A DNA stretch of 64,000 nt from Pseudopyrenochaeta lycopersici (lineage: Eukaryota; Ascomycota; Dothideomycetes; Pleosporales; Pseudopyrenochaetaceae): positions 558,001 to 622,000 of the forward strand of contig NHZP01000030.1 in NCBI GenBank assembly GCA_003313425.1, given 5' to 3'. The notes beneath the pieces were generated by a model. The model had not been told where the DNA came from and made no database searches. It saw nothing but the letters and a program-made list of their open reading frames with translations. How positions within the stretch are numbered: the first letter of the stretch is position 1; each line of letters opens with the position of its first letter. Shown piece by piece: positions 1-11,656 of this stretch. Made by a program: the position numbers and the translations under genes.

Positions 1-1728
1 AAAGCCTCGAGAAATGCATATGGCTACTCTTATTTCTATTATAGCCTTGCATACTCATCTTTTCCTCATTCAGTTGATAAAATGGTTTGTAATATGCAAC
101 GCGCTTGGAAATGTTAACCATCTTGCCCCTGCGAGGAGAGTGGCACACGCAACTACTGTTGGTCATGTTTATCCATGCATTTGAATAGCAATGTATTACA
201 TTCCAAAACACGATGGGCTATTTCCCGGAGATGCTTGAATCGACTTCAATACTTCCCAGCCCCATGAGCAGCTACGGTTACCAAGTTTTGCACTCCTGGA
301 AAATGCGCAGATAGGAAATAAACCCCCCCCCCCCCCGGAAATGAGAAATTGTATGCAAGGTGCTCACCCTTAACTACATTAGGCCAGTGGCCGATGACGA
401 ACTAAAAACAAAAACCATTAGATATCTCGCCTCTGGTTTTACTGGGTTCACCTTGCATTATACGAGGTTCAAAGCGGTTACACGACTCGGTTGGCGTGGT
501 CGTGGCGCCCATTGGCTTTGGCCAGCTCCCCAAACCACTCTTACTTAGACACCTGATGTTATGTCTGCGTTTACTGTGCACTTAAAGGCGTTGCTAGAAT
601 CGGTGGCGGAGATGCCATGCCTGGAGTTCAAGACAAGAACGAACTGGAAGGCCCCCTTTTACTGACCCTCCTCGATGAAAAAATCCAACGTTGCATCCAG
701 TGAGCCATCACGCACTCGCCTAATCTGAATGCCGTTAGTGGCGGCCATAGCGACCACTGTACTTGGCCTGAAATGGTCGTGGTAAACATGAGTATCTTAA
801 ACCCGGTCTCAGTCCACATGCCGGCTACTTATGAATCTATAGTCATAGTCGGTGCCAGTTGCGAGACCAATTATATTACATTTAAGAGCTTGTTAGATGG
901 TTTGGCAGTCTCTTCAGGATCTCTTCCGAGCAGAGGTGTAGGGGCTTGGCCACTTGATGTTCAATAACGCAAGCCATTCTTTATCCTAGCATTCTCTCCA
1001 AAAGCCTAGTACTTAGACTTCGTATTGGGGTAAAGATATTCAATTCTACATGAGTTGCATACATAGGAGCCTTTTATCGGGATCCACTTCTGTCCATAAG
1101 CCAAGCAGTCATAATGATTCAATTCAAATACGTTAGCAATGTTCACTTCAGCTTTTCTCGTCTCAGGAAGTTAAATGGATGCAAAGGCATACTAAGAGCT
1201 CACTATGACCCTGTATTCTACCAAAAAACTTGCTGAAATCATAAAAGGCTGTATTTGAAGGTACGTCGGGTGGTGTGATGGTGAAATGGTGGCTGTTTGG
1301 CAAGGATGAGTAGCCCGTCTCTCGTAAGAACACTTCATAGCGAACTAACCTCTATATGATTGAATATCTCTCCTTCCTATCCACATATAAGTCAACATGT
1401 CTCCTTTACTTGGACCAAAAAGTGATGTTCAACAAATAGAATCCAAGCTAGATCTCACGAATACACTTATCGGCACAGACGCCATAGGGCGCCGTACTTT
1501 GTTATTCCCATCATGTATGAAAGGGTACATATAATGAAGGCCAATGGCGGTTCCAGATAGGTTATTCGATTCCATTTAATGCATCTATGATTTAGTGAGC
1601 CAAGCATTAAAGCACCTCTACTTTGGCGGTAAATGCGGACTGAGAGTAACCAACGCCAAATATATGGAGCGTATACCAATGCTTGTATCACATGACGAGA
1701 TTATCGCAATGTGCCAGATTGTCGCGGG
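1..1728. other. Intergenic, no assignable gene
   Basis: I find no gene I can name here. A minus-strand open stretch at about 665-800 reads protein-like (it contains the run RRVRDGSLDATLDFFIEEG) but it ends in a stop and has no recognisable continuation on either side. It could be a remnant exon. Confidence 0.5.
323..336. repeat. Mononucleotide C tract (14 C)
   Basis: A run of 14 cytosines lies in non-coding sequence. It is a simple repeat, prone to length error in assembly, and has no visible partner or function. Confidence 0.8.
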
Positions 1729-2951
1729 TTAAGCACTAGCGCTGGCTCTCCTTGTATAGCTCTCATCTCCCTCAGTCGGTTCACCAAGAAGTGCACTCTC
1801 CTCATCTAGTACGTTAGTCTTCTCAGCCTTGCTATTCGGCTTTTGAAGCGCACTCCAAAGTGTGCTGCATATTACGATCGCACCACCGAATAAACTCCAT
1901 GCGCCGGGGATCACTCCCCAAATACCCCAGTCAAAAGCGAGCGCAAAGATGACCTGTATATACAACATGCTCGTTGCTTTGCTACTCTTATCGAGTTGGA
2001 GTCCGGCCGTTAGAAGGAATTGGAGAATGAAGCCGAAAATACCCATAGCAACAAGGAGAATCCATTCTCCTACTGATTGAGGGTTTTTGAAGTTGATGTC
2101 TGGAATAACGAGAAGCGCGATGGTAGATCCTACAGTTGCAAGCAACGCGAAGTAGTTCACGGACATGAGCGCGTGTGCTCGATCTCCAATGATGCGGATC
2201 ATAGTGTATGCTCCAGAAGCGCCCGCGACACCTAAGATAGAGACGACAATGGCAACGAAACGCTGTATGGGTGTGACCTCATCGATTCCAGTAGGTTTCT
2301 TTGGATGTATTTCATCGTCCACCTTACCAAACAACCATGGTGGGTGCGCGATGATAATGACTCCTAGCAATGCCACGAGACCAGCCAGAAGTTCTTTTCG
2401 GGTAAAAGTTTGACCAAGAAAGACTGAGCATAACCATGCTGTGACAATGGGAACTAAAAAACGAAATACCGTCGCCTCTGCAAGCGGGAGATAGTGAACA
2501 GAGTCTACATTAATTAGGAATATGGCCCGAGAAATTCAGAGATGCAGGACTTACAATATAGGCAATAAAGCCCACCAAAGCCAAATAGAGCGCGTAATAT
2601 CAGCCACCCTCTAACGTTACGAGCACCCAGAGGAAAGTCAGGAACCTCTGTCCACCACATGTACATGCTGCTCAGTATGAAAGTGATGCCCATGCGTGCC
2701 ACAATTACCTAGCAAGCTTAGTAAACTGTGTTATGCCACTGAAGCAAAAGATTATGTACCTGAAACGGATGAAATTTAGCTTCTCCTTGCTGGAGATACC
2801 TTGCCATTGCATCCATAGAGGCACCTGCAAGCTCCGCCAGTAGTATAAGACATGCTCCTTTGTTGTTTTTCCATATTGATCGCCAGACGGTTTCTTTGGG
2901 TGGTGTCTCCTCCTCATTACCTGCAGCCGTTTTGATAGTTTGATATGCCAT
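1729..2951 (-). CDS. DMT-superfamily (EamA-type) membrane transporter
   Basis: This is a predicted multi-pass transporter of the drug/metabolite transporter superfamily, the EamA / SLC35G-like class; its substrate cannot be told from sequence. My model is three exons on the minus strand: 2951-2760, 2708-2555 and 2504-1729. The joins restore one frame of 373 residues. The cytoplasmic N-terminus leads into hydrophobic helices. The second exon gives a helix, then the family-typical GFGGLYCLYYSVHYLPLAEA stretch (around residues 110-128). The first EamA repeat ends in LVALLGVIIIAHPPW. After a polar loop the second repeat follows, ending about residue 335 with a helix before an acidic tail that includes an EESALLG motif like a dileucine sorting signal. 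Introns are 51 and 50 bp with GTACAT and GTAAGT donors. Both EamA repeats are present, so the gene looks intact. It is convergent with nothing close by. Confidence 0.85.
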
Positions 2952-3619
2952 AACTCAATTTGTTGTAACAATAATCTCAGAGCCACAGAGCGCGATAAAA
3001 TGAAAATAACGGATTGTGCAGCGCGGAGGACAGTCTGGGGGCAGCGAAGAGCTTGCCAAAGACCCACTTTTTCTGCCGCTGTCACCGGAAATCATTCCGC
3101 ATTAGTGCGCGAAGGTCAGACGACACTATCACTCGCAAGACTGAGACCCCGTACATCCTGGATCCTGACGAGTCACATTCCAGTTTGCAGAGATTTGAAT
3201 TCAATGCGTCTTCTGAGCAGGATATGAACAGAACTTATCCACGCGGCTCGGAACGCTAGTGTAGAGAGTCTTGCAGCCATCAAATCCACCAGCAAAATTC
3301 ATTGTCCACCAGTACACATCTACGTAGTAAGTTCTGTATACATTAAAGGGCTCTCTATTTTTCCCAACATGTTTTGTTGCACCTCTCGATTCCTTGTGGT
3401 AATAGCGCAAGGTCAAAACGTTCATTCCAATCAAGTTCGCGTCACATTTGTCATGAAATGAATTATTGTAGATAAGGAAGTCACGGTATTGTTACTTTCC
3501 TCTAGAAATAATGTGGTTATGAGGAGGTATTCTAACACAAGAACAATGTCCGCCGCACACAGCTAATTTTAAGCTGCTAGTATTCTCGATCATCGAGACA
3601 TCAATAGTACAACTACAGT

Positions 3620-4051
3620 TCACACGCCATATCTAAACTCCCTGACCTTCTTCTGGTAATAATAGGTCGCAAGTGCCCCCGTTATTCCAAGCGCAATTGG
3701 TACAGGGGCTCTTCCGCCTGTCTTGATGATCCGAGGGACCGCGGATCCGAGCAGGACGATGCTGTTGCCGAGCGCAAGCTCTGCCCCGTAATCTTGGTTC
3801 TCCTTGATACGATAACCTATCGAATGTTCAAAATAATGTTGATTTAGGGCAAAAATAAGGGCGATGTACCAGCAAAGCCGTACGAGGCACCGAGAACAAG
3901 ACCCGCGACAAGTGATGGTGTTGATCGAGTGCGGATATAACCCGCTGTTCCTCCTGCTGCTACTGAAACTTGGTCAACGCGTCTTCGAGGTCATAAATAG
4001 ATGAGAAGAGTTACATAGGCCCGCAAGTGTGAAGGATGGATGCTCTGCCAT
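3620..4051 (-). CDS. TMEM14 family small membrane protein
   Basis: A 108-residue protein of the TMEM14 (Tmemb_14) family, small four-helix membrane proteins found in mitochondria and other membranes of eukaryotes; the molecular function in fungi is not settled. My model is three minus-strand exons, 4051-4015, 3962-3870 and 3816-3620, separated by introns of 52 and 53 bp. The N-terminus MAEHPSFTLAGL is followed by an AAGGTAGYIRTRSTPSLVAG segment, matching the family's glycine-rich first helix and the G-Y-x-R-x-x-S-x-P-S-L signature. A G-A-S-Y-G-F-A-G helix and a final helix with GRAPVPIALGITGALATYYY then follow. The length is normal. The gene is too broken up by introns to be seen as a single reading frame. 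No targeting peptide is evident. Confidence 0.85.
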
Positions 4052-4439
4052 GATGTTTGCGATGGAAAACTGATGATGTGATGTGCGATTTCGATGGGAT
4101 CACTTTCTGCTGACCCAGCCTCGAATGCGCTAGCGAAGCACGTACCACCGAACAACGGATACCACACATTCACAGCATAGTCCTCCTTTTGCATTTTATC
4201 ACCTTCTTTCCTTAGCAAAATTCACAATATACAGCGCGATAACGGTTATCCACGCTGACTCGAGCTATACGTTGCGAAATCGCTTAGGCAGCCTACGATC
4301 GATTTAATACTTGTAGAAGAACAGCAAGAGCCCATGCCATGGATGTAAATCTGCACGGATGTGTAAGGCGGAAATATGGATCCATTGCAGCTGACATATT
4401 ACATGAGTCTTCCTATCAAACTAGAAATCTTCGAAATTG

Positions 4440-5180
4440 CTGTGGATCTCAATTCCGACGTTTTCGTGCACGTCTCCGCGATCGCCACGAATGTCCCGTT
4501 GGCTCTTTGTCCCATAGATCTTAAAGTGGGTCCTCTCCAGCCTTTCATTCCATCCTCTCATTTTCTTCTACTCGTTCTATAGTCATGTCCCATTCAGTAA
4601 ACTCGTAAGAGATTGGAAAATCTGGCTTTTGCATTACAGAGAGGCCGCCGTCATTGCATTCTTTGACATGATGCCTTTGACGATGCGTCCGATGTACTAG
4701 TGATAGCTGTAAGCGGTCTTCAGTAAAATGCCAGTCTAGTCTTTTTCACTTAGGATGAGGCTTGGGAAGATGGATTGAAACATCCAGGTGGGCGCTGAGC
4801 GATGCAAGCGGAGATAAGACAGCACGCTCTTTGGCCATCGACCAGGAGCAAGGTTCGTCTTGATCTACACGGATACGAAGTCTTCCTAATTTGCTTAAGA
4901 GTTCAATAGTACGTGGCATTTACGTCCATGCCGAAATGAGTGGTGGTTCGACAAAGGCGGATGTTTTGTAGCGCTTCATATGCCGCCAAAGGAAGCCTCA
5001 GGCTGACATCTAGTTCCTTAATGTTTGGGAGAACGTAGCCCAAGAGAATTCATGTTGAGGGATTGGCCAGGCTCGAGACTAAACGAATCTAAATCATTTA
5101 TCTGGATGACGGTAATCTCAATCATCGTTTCCTCGAAATCAATGAACTTGCAGGCCTATTAGCCTGCTGGCTATGGTAGC
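4440..5180 (-). pseudogene. Decayed gene of an unrecognised fungal protein family
   Basis: Minus-strand translation gives three protein-like blocks in different frames. One is around 5150-5055, with IEITVIQINDLDSFSLEPGQ. A second is around 5033-4910, with LPNIKELDVSLRLPLAAYEA. A third is around 4907-4755, with KLGRLRIRVDQDEPCSWSMA then a leucine-rich run and SIHLPKPHPK. The blocks are offset by single-base frame changes, with in-frame stops after them. The style recalls the large, poorly named F-box-like or leucine-rich protein families common in Pezizomycotina, but I see no F-box. I infer a pseudogene; introns could explain part of the breakage. Confidence 0.45.
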
Positions 5181-5865
5181 TTTTCGTTAATTATATCCGC
5201 TGGCACACGAGAAGAAGTGGCATCCCGGCGTGATCAAAATTCTAGGTACGGTTCTCTTCATATTGCCAGTGCGAGCCCTATGAAGATCGCAATCGATACA
5301 CGTAGGTAGGTTCTGATGCATGAGGGATTCTTGTGGAACAGTCACTATTTATTCGCCGATTAAATAAATCAGGGTCGCCATCTCTGACGCGCTTTAAGCA
5401 TGGTAATAACCAAAGCTCTTCTTATTAAGAGAGAGCTGAAGGCAACTAGGAATAAGGTAGGCATAGATTGCATAATGACTCTCAGCAGGTGTAGCGAAGA
5501 ATTTAGTTTGCAAATGAGGATAGACTGACGTATCTATGATAGGCTCTGCTGACGTAATGGGTTTAGTAGCTATGGGAGATTAGAGCTTGATTGTAGTGGA
5601 GATGATTCGAAAGTGGTGTTTGTTAGTTTAAAGATAGCAGGAAAGGTTCCATATATGTATCATTATGGGATTAGGCATAAGTTGCTTACTGTGCGGCGGC
5701 ACTGCAACAAAAAATTGGCCCGAAAGCACAAAATGAGCTGGCTTGGAATTTTAGCACTTTTCGTAAAAAAGTAAAATTCAAATAGTGAGGTCCATGACTA
5801 ATACCAGAATAATCTGTTTAATTTTGACTAAGATTATGATTAAAGAGATACATACTATAGCGTAA

Positions 5866-6107
5866 TAACGTGTTCCACCGCTCAGTGGGCAAAACCAGTC
5901 ATTGGGCATCCTCACCAAAATCACCGCCAAGATTTTTTTCAATCAATCATAACACCATGCTAATAGCCTCAATTAACTTTTAGAAAAGATAGGCTTATTC
6001 TAATCATAGATGCTATTTTTCAGTATTAAATGTCAAAAGCCTACAAAGCTGATTTTGACGGGATGGCCTGCTGACTGGTTTTGCCCACTGACTGGTAAAA
6101 CACGTTA
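5866..6107. mobile_element. MITE with 35-bp terminal inverted repeats and TA target site
   Basis: The left end (5867-5901) and right end (6106-6072, read on the other strand) are inverted copies of about 35 bp with 4 mismatches. They share AACGTGTT and then CAGTGGGCAAAACCAGTCA. TA occurs at both outer borders, which fits the TA target duplication of Tc1/mariner-pogo elements. The 170-bp interior has no coding capacity. I infer a non-autonomous MITE mobilised by a Tc1/mariner or pogo-type transposase. Confidence 0.8.
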
Positions 6108-7747
6108 GTCTTGTGAGCAGTTATTGTAGATCCAGGCGAACGCTGTCTATTCGAAAACAATTGACTATGCTACTTTTCCTGTCCCAATATAGCAGAAGGA
6201 AAGACTTCACTTATTCGTCACATTAAGACCTTCGCTATCTCATTACTTATACTCTAGAGGTCGCTGGCTCCTTTTATTCTGACGTACATTAGAACAGATT
6301 AAAGACCTGAACTGCAGTACATCCATAGAAGTCGCAGTGCCCCACTTCAGATCTGCGCAAACTTCTTTTCTTTGTCTAACCTTCTTAGTAGTTTCATGAC
6401 CTGCACTTACGCCGAGCTAGTCTATCTGCTGTTGGTGTTGCCATCTTTACCTGCATAGTAACCCATAGTCTACAGATGAAGAACCAGTCCTAGCATTGCG
6501 ACGTTTGTAATACATAGTAGAACATTTTCTTAACAATCGCCTACCAGCACTTTGTGACTTTCCATACAGAGCTTCCATCATGAGCCCGTCTCCGTCTTCT
6601 AAGTTGGCCGCCATATTTCCCAATTCACGACCGCAGGACGCCCGTCAATTGCTGAAGCGGTATCGTGTGGTTAGACAATCCATACCGATCGACTTCATCA
6701 TAGTCGAACTTCAATTGCTCGAGCTGATTTGGTTCGCCGAGTCGTACTTTCTTGCTTGGATCTGAGTCGAAGGTGGGCACGTCAGTAAGAGTTGAGACCT
6801 CCAATAACGTCGAAGTTGCATCTAAGACAGTTATAGAGGCTCCGCTAATGTCTGTTGGTGACGCTGGTTTTGGTGATGGCAGCAATGATATCCAGCACAT
6901 GCTGCATTCATATTCGGGTACCAAATGGATTCCTGAGACTCAAAGCTTATCGTACTGAAGTCAAACGCACCCTGCAAATTGGGCTCAGATTAAAACACCG
7001 CGAAGCTGTAGAGATAGACGGGAGAAAGAGTGAGTTCGAAACCTCATATTATCAGGGGCTTGCTAACTAACGATATAGGAGGGGATGGCTGACACAACAC
7101 TACCGCATATGATTGGATCGCCACGCCCACTACGCCTTTCGATTCAACCAGTCAAAGTCATTTTTGAATGGATTGTCTACGTTCCGTTCGATACGCTACC
7201 AACAGAACAGAGTGTGCAATGAACACCGGCTTGTAGGCGTTAGTTTCGTTAGGATTAGCCACCCAGCGCTATGTGAGCAGAACAACGCGCTGTGATGTGA
7301 GCCAACAACTGTCGCAAATAGCTCATAATAATTTTCGTTCAACAACTCGTACTCGTAGTTGCGGCCGAGCCACAATTCTCTAACACGGTACCTTGTTGTT
7401 TTTATCTTGGCATTGTTAGAATTCAGATAGCCCTGCAATTGTTTTGACAAGAGTTCAGATAACTGCATGCCTCACTAGAACTATTCCTGATATAAACGAC
7501 ACACCCACATACTTCTCTAGGGGCCTATGCGTGGTGGAACGCCGGGAAGGAATAAAGTGCCATTTGAAGGATATTAATATTATATAGTACAAGTTCAACA
7601 TACATTTAAGTACAGCCAGTAACAACTCCGTCGGCAACTAGTTAACCAGGCATTCCATGTAGCAGGACGGTGACGAAACGAACTTCGCATATCAAGCGTT
7701 CCCGCTCAGCTACATGGCTGACAATATAGTAGTGCTTACCAAATCAT
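6108..7747. other. Intergenic, no assignable gene
   Basis: Short reading frames on both strands around 6580-6960 overlap each other. One of about 100 codons on the minus strand (6625-6924) is unrecognised. I see no splice-consistent gene or RNA. Confidence 0.4.
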
Positions 7748-8776
7748 TCACTCTTGCTTTACTCTTTGCTGTCCCTTCTCGAAAATAGCTTTCTTTTTCT
7801 CTGTCTTGTCTAGCCCTGCCGAGGACTCAACTGTCCCGTCGAAGATCTTCCTCCATCCCACAGCATTAAGTAACCATATTAACAAGGAATTTGTTCCCTT
7901 CCATACAAATTCATTTTTCCCAATCGCAGGATTGGAAAGGATTTGATGGACAATTTGGTGTGCAAAGTCCTCGGGTTGCATACTCTTCTGTGCATGCAAT
8001 TGGCTTCTTTTTTGCACATCCGCTTCAACATCAACGTAGAGACTGTCCAGACCAAATGAGATACTGTCAGGGGACATCAGTTTAGTTGCCACTTCGCCCA
8101 TGAATATTGTGACTACTTTGATGCCAAGAGGCGCAAGCTCGATCCGGAGTGTATCAGAGTAAGAAGCGACAGCCGCTTTAGATGCATTATAAGCCGCGGA
8201 GAAGGGGTACGGCAGACGACCGAGGACTGAAGATGTGTTGATTATAACGGGTGGGGGTTGTGATTCAGCCACAGAGGCCAGGAGGAGAGGGGCAAAGGCC
8301 GTTACCATGTCAAATAAGCCAAAAACGTTGGCGTCGTACATTTGACGAACACGGACAGAATCGGCCTCAATGGCTGGGGCCTCGTACACTGTCAATTTAT
8401 TAGAATGCTGCGAGCGGGTATGGTCGTTTCTGTGAACACATACTTGTACCAGCGTTGTTGAAAAGCATGTCTAACTTTCCTCCGGTCCGCTTCGAAATTT
8501 CCACCTTTAGTGCAGCAATGCTCTCTGCGCTTGTTACATCGAGCGGAAATACCTCGATGCCTTTCGATTCAAGGCCTACAAGCTGCTTTGTTGACCGAGC
8601 GGTTGCATAGACGTGCAAGCCTTGTTTCGCAAATTGAAGGGCGAGTGAGTGGCCCACCCCACCAGGTGAGCAGCTATGATTCGAAAGTTAATCAGGACCC
8701 GATCATTTTAACAATGATCTACAAGGAACTCTACTTACCCCGTGATGAGGATTGAGCGCTTGGACGTTGATGTCAT
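7748..8776 (-). CDS. Short-chain dehydrogenase/reductase, AYR1-like
   Basis: A 302-residue classical SDR. The closest look is to fungal NADPH-dependent 1-acyldihydroxyacetone-phosphate reductases (Ayr1), which act in ether-free phosphatidate synthesis at the ER and lipid droplets, but substrate is inferred. My model is three minus-strand exons: 8776-8739, 8673-8444 and 8388-7748. Joining exons 1 and 2 completes the cofactor motif TGCSPGGVGHS at residues 13-23. Joining exons 2 and 3 completes LFNNAGTMYEAPA, containing the NNAG motif. The catalytic Ser lies in IINTSSVLG and the Tyr/Lys pair in YNASK. Introns are 65 and 55 bp. A hydrophobic LLIWLLNAVGW segment near residue 260 could be a membrane anchor, as in Ayr1-type enzymes. 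All active-site residues are present. Confidence 0.85.
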
Positions 8777-9950
8777 CGTTGTGATTGTGTGCGTCAAAAT
8801 GGAAGTGGTCGATAAGCTTTGTACAACTTAAAAGGCGTTTGAAGGGCGTAATTTGGTTTCACTTGAATGGGGATTCTCCGCTTGCACGCGCAGCTCTGTG
8901 AGATATATACCAACATGAAATAACGCTCCCTGCCCTCGCAATGCCCCACGTCGTGCTCGTTGACGAGGTGTGCGTGGTTTAGTAATCTTTCTAGGGGCAG
9001 CGCGGCGAATTTATTCGCCCGATTGCAGTCGGGGCTAATTTTGACCGCTGCCTGCTTAACCACATTCGGCAACTTCTTGAATACTCATCTGTCGCAGGCC
9101 AGGCATGGCCTTGGAATCCAACAAGGATGAATTGCATTAGTAATCTTGTCTTGGGGGCTCCTGTCAATGAGCTTGGACATAGTCCTCGAAGCAAGACACA
9201 CAACGCTGTATTTTTACATTCCACTCGAACGTATTTCCTCCGTGCACAAAAGGGAGACATCATCCAATCATAGGCCGCTACCGATTCTCGATAGTGATTA
9301 GTCATCATCGGCAAGATAAAATTCTAAGTTTGACCGCTCTCGCACGTACAGTTCTTCGGAAGCCGTTACGTCCGAAAAGGAGCAGTTGTAGAGGCACTTC
9401 CAGGCAGAGTTGCTAATGTGAACCAAAAGTGGACTGCGCGCCTCACCACGCTTTGTGACATTGCACTAGGGCAAATCAACACTGTAACTAGCTATTGTAG
9501 CATAGAGTAGCTGAAATTAATCTTCTGCTCTTTCTGTGCATTTCTCACACGTGAGCTTTTTAAACCCTACCTTCCCACGAAGTTCACAGTGCTTTATACC
9601 TCCTTCATTTACACATGTGCGGGCCTCTCCACACACCTCTCTACCTCAAGCTAAGCCTCCTGTTAAGCGACTGTGTTGTCTGCCACTTTTAGTAAGGCCT
9701 ATCCTTTCTAGCATCGCTTCCTTTTGCGTTTGTTACGCTCAGATGCAGCCGTATCTTCTACCTAAGACTGGCTATTTAAGTTTTACCTAATGTTTGTAAG
9801 ACCTTTAAAGTCAAACGCTTTTCAACATCCAAACATATATTAATAGTAGAATTGGGCAGGGAGCTCTTACAATTAGGACTCCGCTTTAAGATTAGCGTTA
9901 TTTAGGTCTCCATTTTGCAGGCCTTGCTGAGTGTTTAAGGCAGCCAGGCT
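8777..9950. other. Intergenic, no assignable gene
   Basis: There is no supported gene. A short palindrome, GGCGAAT-TT-ATTCGCC, sits at 9004-9019. Pyrimidine-rich sequence at 9530-9790 has no coding signature. Confidence 0.4.
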
Positions 9951-9959
9951 ATAGGCCCC

Positions 9960-10490
9960 AGTGCAGGTGGAGTTCACGTGTGGGGCTTACTTTAAGCTTT
10001 GATAGCACCACCTCTGGACTGTGCGTTACTATGCCAGCCGCCCGAAAACTTAATAGGATGTCCCCTTTTGAAAGTGAGCCCTTAAACACCAGCCTAAAGG
10101 GAGCCAGAAACGCCTCTTGTCAACGCAGTTGATGTGGCTCGTTGCCAAGGCCCCTATCCTTCTCACGTGTGCCCGCTGTTTCAGCGGGCAAAAAAGCCAC
10201 GTTAAGCACCTGCAAAATGTACGACAAATGAACGCATGCAAGGCGAGGGTCTCGTTACCCTCACAGAGATCGTGGAAGACAAGCTAGTTATGGCTCTTGC
10301 AGTCGTCAATAATAAGCAGCACATGGCTACCCACTCGACAGCCTTCTGAATGCTAACAAAGTCCTGCAGCAATGCTAAACAAAGCTCATTTCTCGTTTTG
10401 GGTTCTCTAAAAAGCTGCAAGGAATCGAGCACGAGAAAAAAAATGTGAACATGAATGCATAGACGAAGAGGATGGTGTTCAAGTGGTAAC
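9960..10490 (-). pseudogene. Fot1/pogo-type transposase relic
   Basis: The minus strand carries a decayed DDE transposase of the Fot1/pogo (Tc1/mariner superfamily) type. One frame gives SHINCVDKRRFWLP. After a frame change another gives FRLVFKGSLSKGDILLSFRA followed by AGIVTHSPEVVLSKL. This is the conserved C-terminal end of these transposases (F-x-A-A-G-I-V-P-x-x-P-E-x-V-L-S-K-L in intact relatives). Upstream, between 10480 and 10250, the frames continue but with stops and shifts. A perfect 8-bp stem hairpin (10171-10189) lies within the coding relic and is probably fortuitous. I did not find terminal inverted repeats. Confidence 0.65.
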
Positions 10491-10907
10491 AACACCGTGG
10501 CAAAAAGATAGGAAACAGTGCGTTAGAGACTGGAAACAGCGTGCCGCGGTGGATGTCAATAGGGGCCTCGATTTTGACGCATGTTAAATAAGGGGAAGCA
10601 GTACGCAGTATACTAATTAGAGTGTTGTTCCATAAAAGAGCTTTTGAGATAACAAATACGCACGATTGCAGGAATTAAAGGCATAAGGAAGCATATAACA
10701 CTGGGCAGTCCGCGCTAATAGAACAGCACAACCATTTGTAACAGTAAACGCTCTAGGATACAAAACACAAACCTCTATTTCACTTTGGACTAAAAATAAG
10801 ATTAGAACCGAGCGAGACTGGAGGCGCTAACTCTAACACAGATTATTGACCACCGCCAGATGTAAACCACACCACCCCCACCCAAACCTAAGTCCTATCA
10901 AAGTTGC

Positions 10908-11396
10908 CTAAGAAAAGGCTTCAATATTTACTTCTGTTGTAGCAATCAACTTCCAATCGGCGAGAGCAGCGTCGCGGTGTACAATTGCTGTGTCATAATA
11001 TTCTGCGCTTCCAATAGCATCTCGAAATACCTTAATGTTCGGATATTTCACTAATGCGACCGCATCCCAGTGCTCATTCTCCTCACCAACAACCTTCGTA
11101 CCCCCTACTCCTAAGTATACAACTTGCAAGCCGCCATAAAGCCCTGCAATTCGATTGAACTCCTGGGCGTATCTCACAATCCATGCCTCCTGACCGCTAC
11201 AGGGCGTGTGAGAGCTTCCCGCTGGATACTTTGCTTGTTCATTCCAACGAAGAAGGTTGACCATAATGACAGTCTGGTCCTCGGGATAATCTTTTGGAAG
11301 ATTGTCGAGGAGGTGAAGCCATTTCTCTGGTTTCGACATCATATTTGTGTTGTTAAAAAAAAGCGGCTTCATATTTTTTGGATGTGCAATAAACAA
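10908..11396 (-). CDS. DUF1330-like small protein
   Basis: A single-exon protein of up to 162 residues resembling the DUF1330 group of the ferredoxin-like alpha/beta-barrel (ABM/dimeric) fold; molecular role unknown. Visible hallmarks are a central QTVIMVNLLRWNEQAKY strand with the family's N-L-L-K/R-W/F element, an EAWIVRYAQEF helix with preceding glycine, a Y-L-G-V-G-G strand, and the HWDAVALVKYPNIKVFRDAI block, followed by the usual R-D-A-A-L-A-D-W end. The family start usually lies just before the first strand, so one of the methionines at residues 18-20 (MMSKPEKW) is a likely alternative start; the first 17 residues may be untranslated. The stop is 550 bp from the copia LTR, so the retroelement landed just upstream of this gene, at about 66 bp from the first ATG. 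Confidence 0.7.
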   Translation of the reverse strand: MFIAHPKNMKPLFFNNTNMMSKPEKWLHLLDNLPKDYPEDQTVIMVNLLRWNEQAKYPAGSSHTPCSGQEAWIVRYAQEFNRIAGLYGGLQVVYLGVGGTKVVGEENEHWDAVALVKYPNIKVFRDAIGSAEYYDTAIVHRDAALADWKLIATTEVNIEAFS

Positions 11397-11466
11397 TAGG
11401 TTTTCTACGCGCTTAGTATTTTAAGGTAATTAAGTTGTAAAATAAGGGGTGGTGAGCATCATATAA

Positions 11467-11589
11467 TGTTGGTGGGCAGCAGGCAGGAGGAACTAGGTTG
11501 ATTCCTATCAAATGAGACACAAGGGAACTATATACCCTGTGGATGCTTATATAACAGAGCACGTGAGGAGCTAACCGTGTTGGCTAACA
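11467..11589 (-). repeat. 3' LTR of copia element
   Basis: A 123-bp repeat with TG..CA ends (TGTTAGCC at the element's reading-strand start). It contains CACGTG and a TATATAAG motif on the element's sense strand, placed like a U3 promoter. It matches 16772-16894 base for base by eye. Confidence 0.92.
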
Positions 11590-11602
11590 CACCCCCCCAG
11601 CT
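11590..11602 (-). other. Polypurine tract of copia element
   Basis: The element's sense strand reads AAGCTGGGGGGGTG directly before the 3' LTR. This G-rich run is the expected primer for plus-strand DNA synthesis. Confidence 0.65.
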
Positions 11603-11656
11603 TGAGTGAATGAAGAGCAACGAAAGCTGTAAATGAGTGTCCTCAAGCGTCTGCCT

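Noticed and set aside
3201..3434. 77-codon minus-strand frame with several Trp/Tyr/Cys residues
   Set aside because: No signal peptide at the start, no known pattern, and no flanking exon in frame.
6625..6924. 99-codon minus-strand frame
   Set aside because: Unrecognised, overlapped by plus-strand frames of equal length, with no splice or promoter support.
9004..9019. Palindrome GGCGAAT-TT-ATTCGCC
   Set aside because: Too short and isolated to call a transposon end or regulatory site.
10171..10189. Perfect hairpin GCCCGCTG-TTT-CAGCGGGC
   Set aside because: It lies inside the coding trace of a pogo transposase relic, so it is probably fortuitous; a terminator of the bacterial type has no meaning in this genome.
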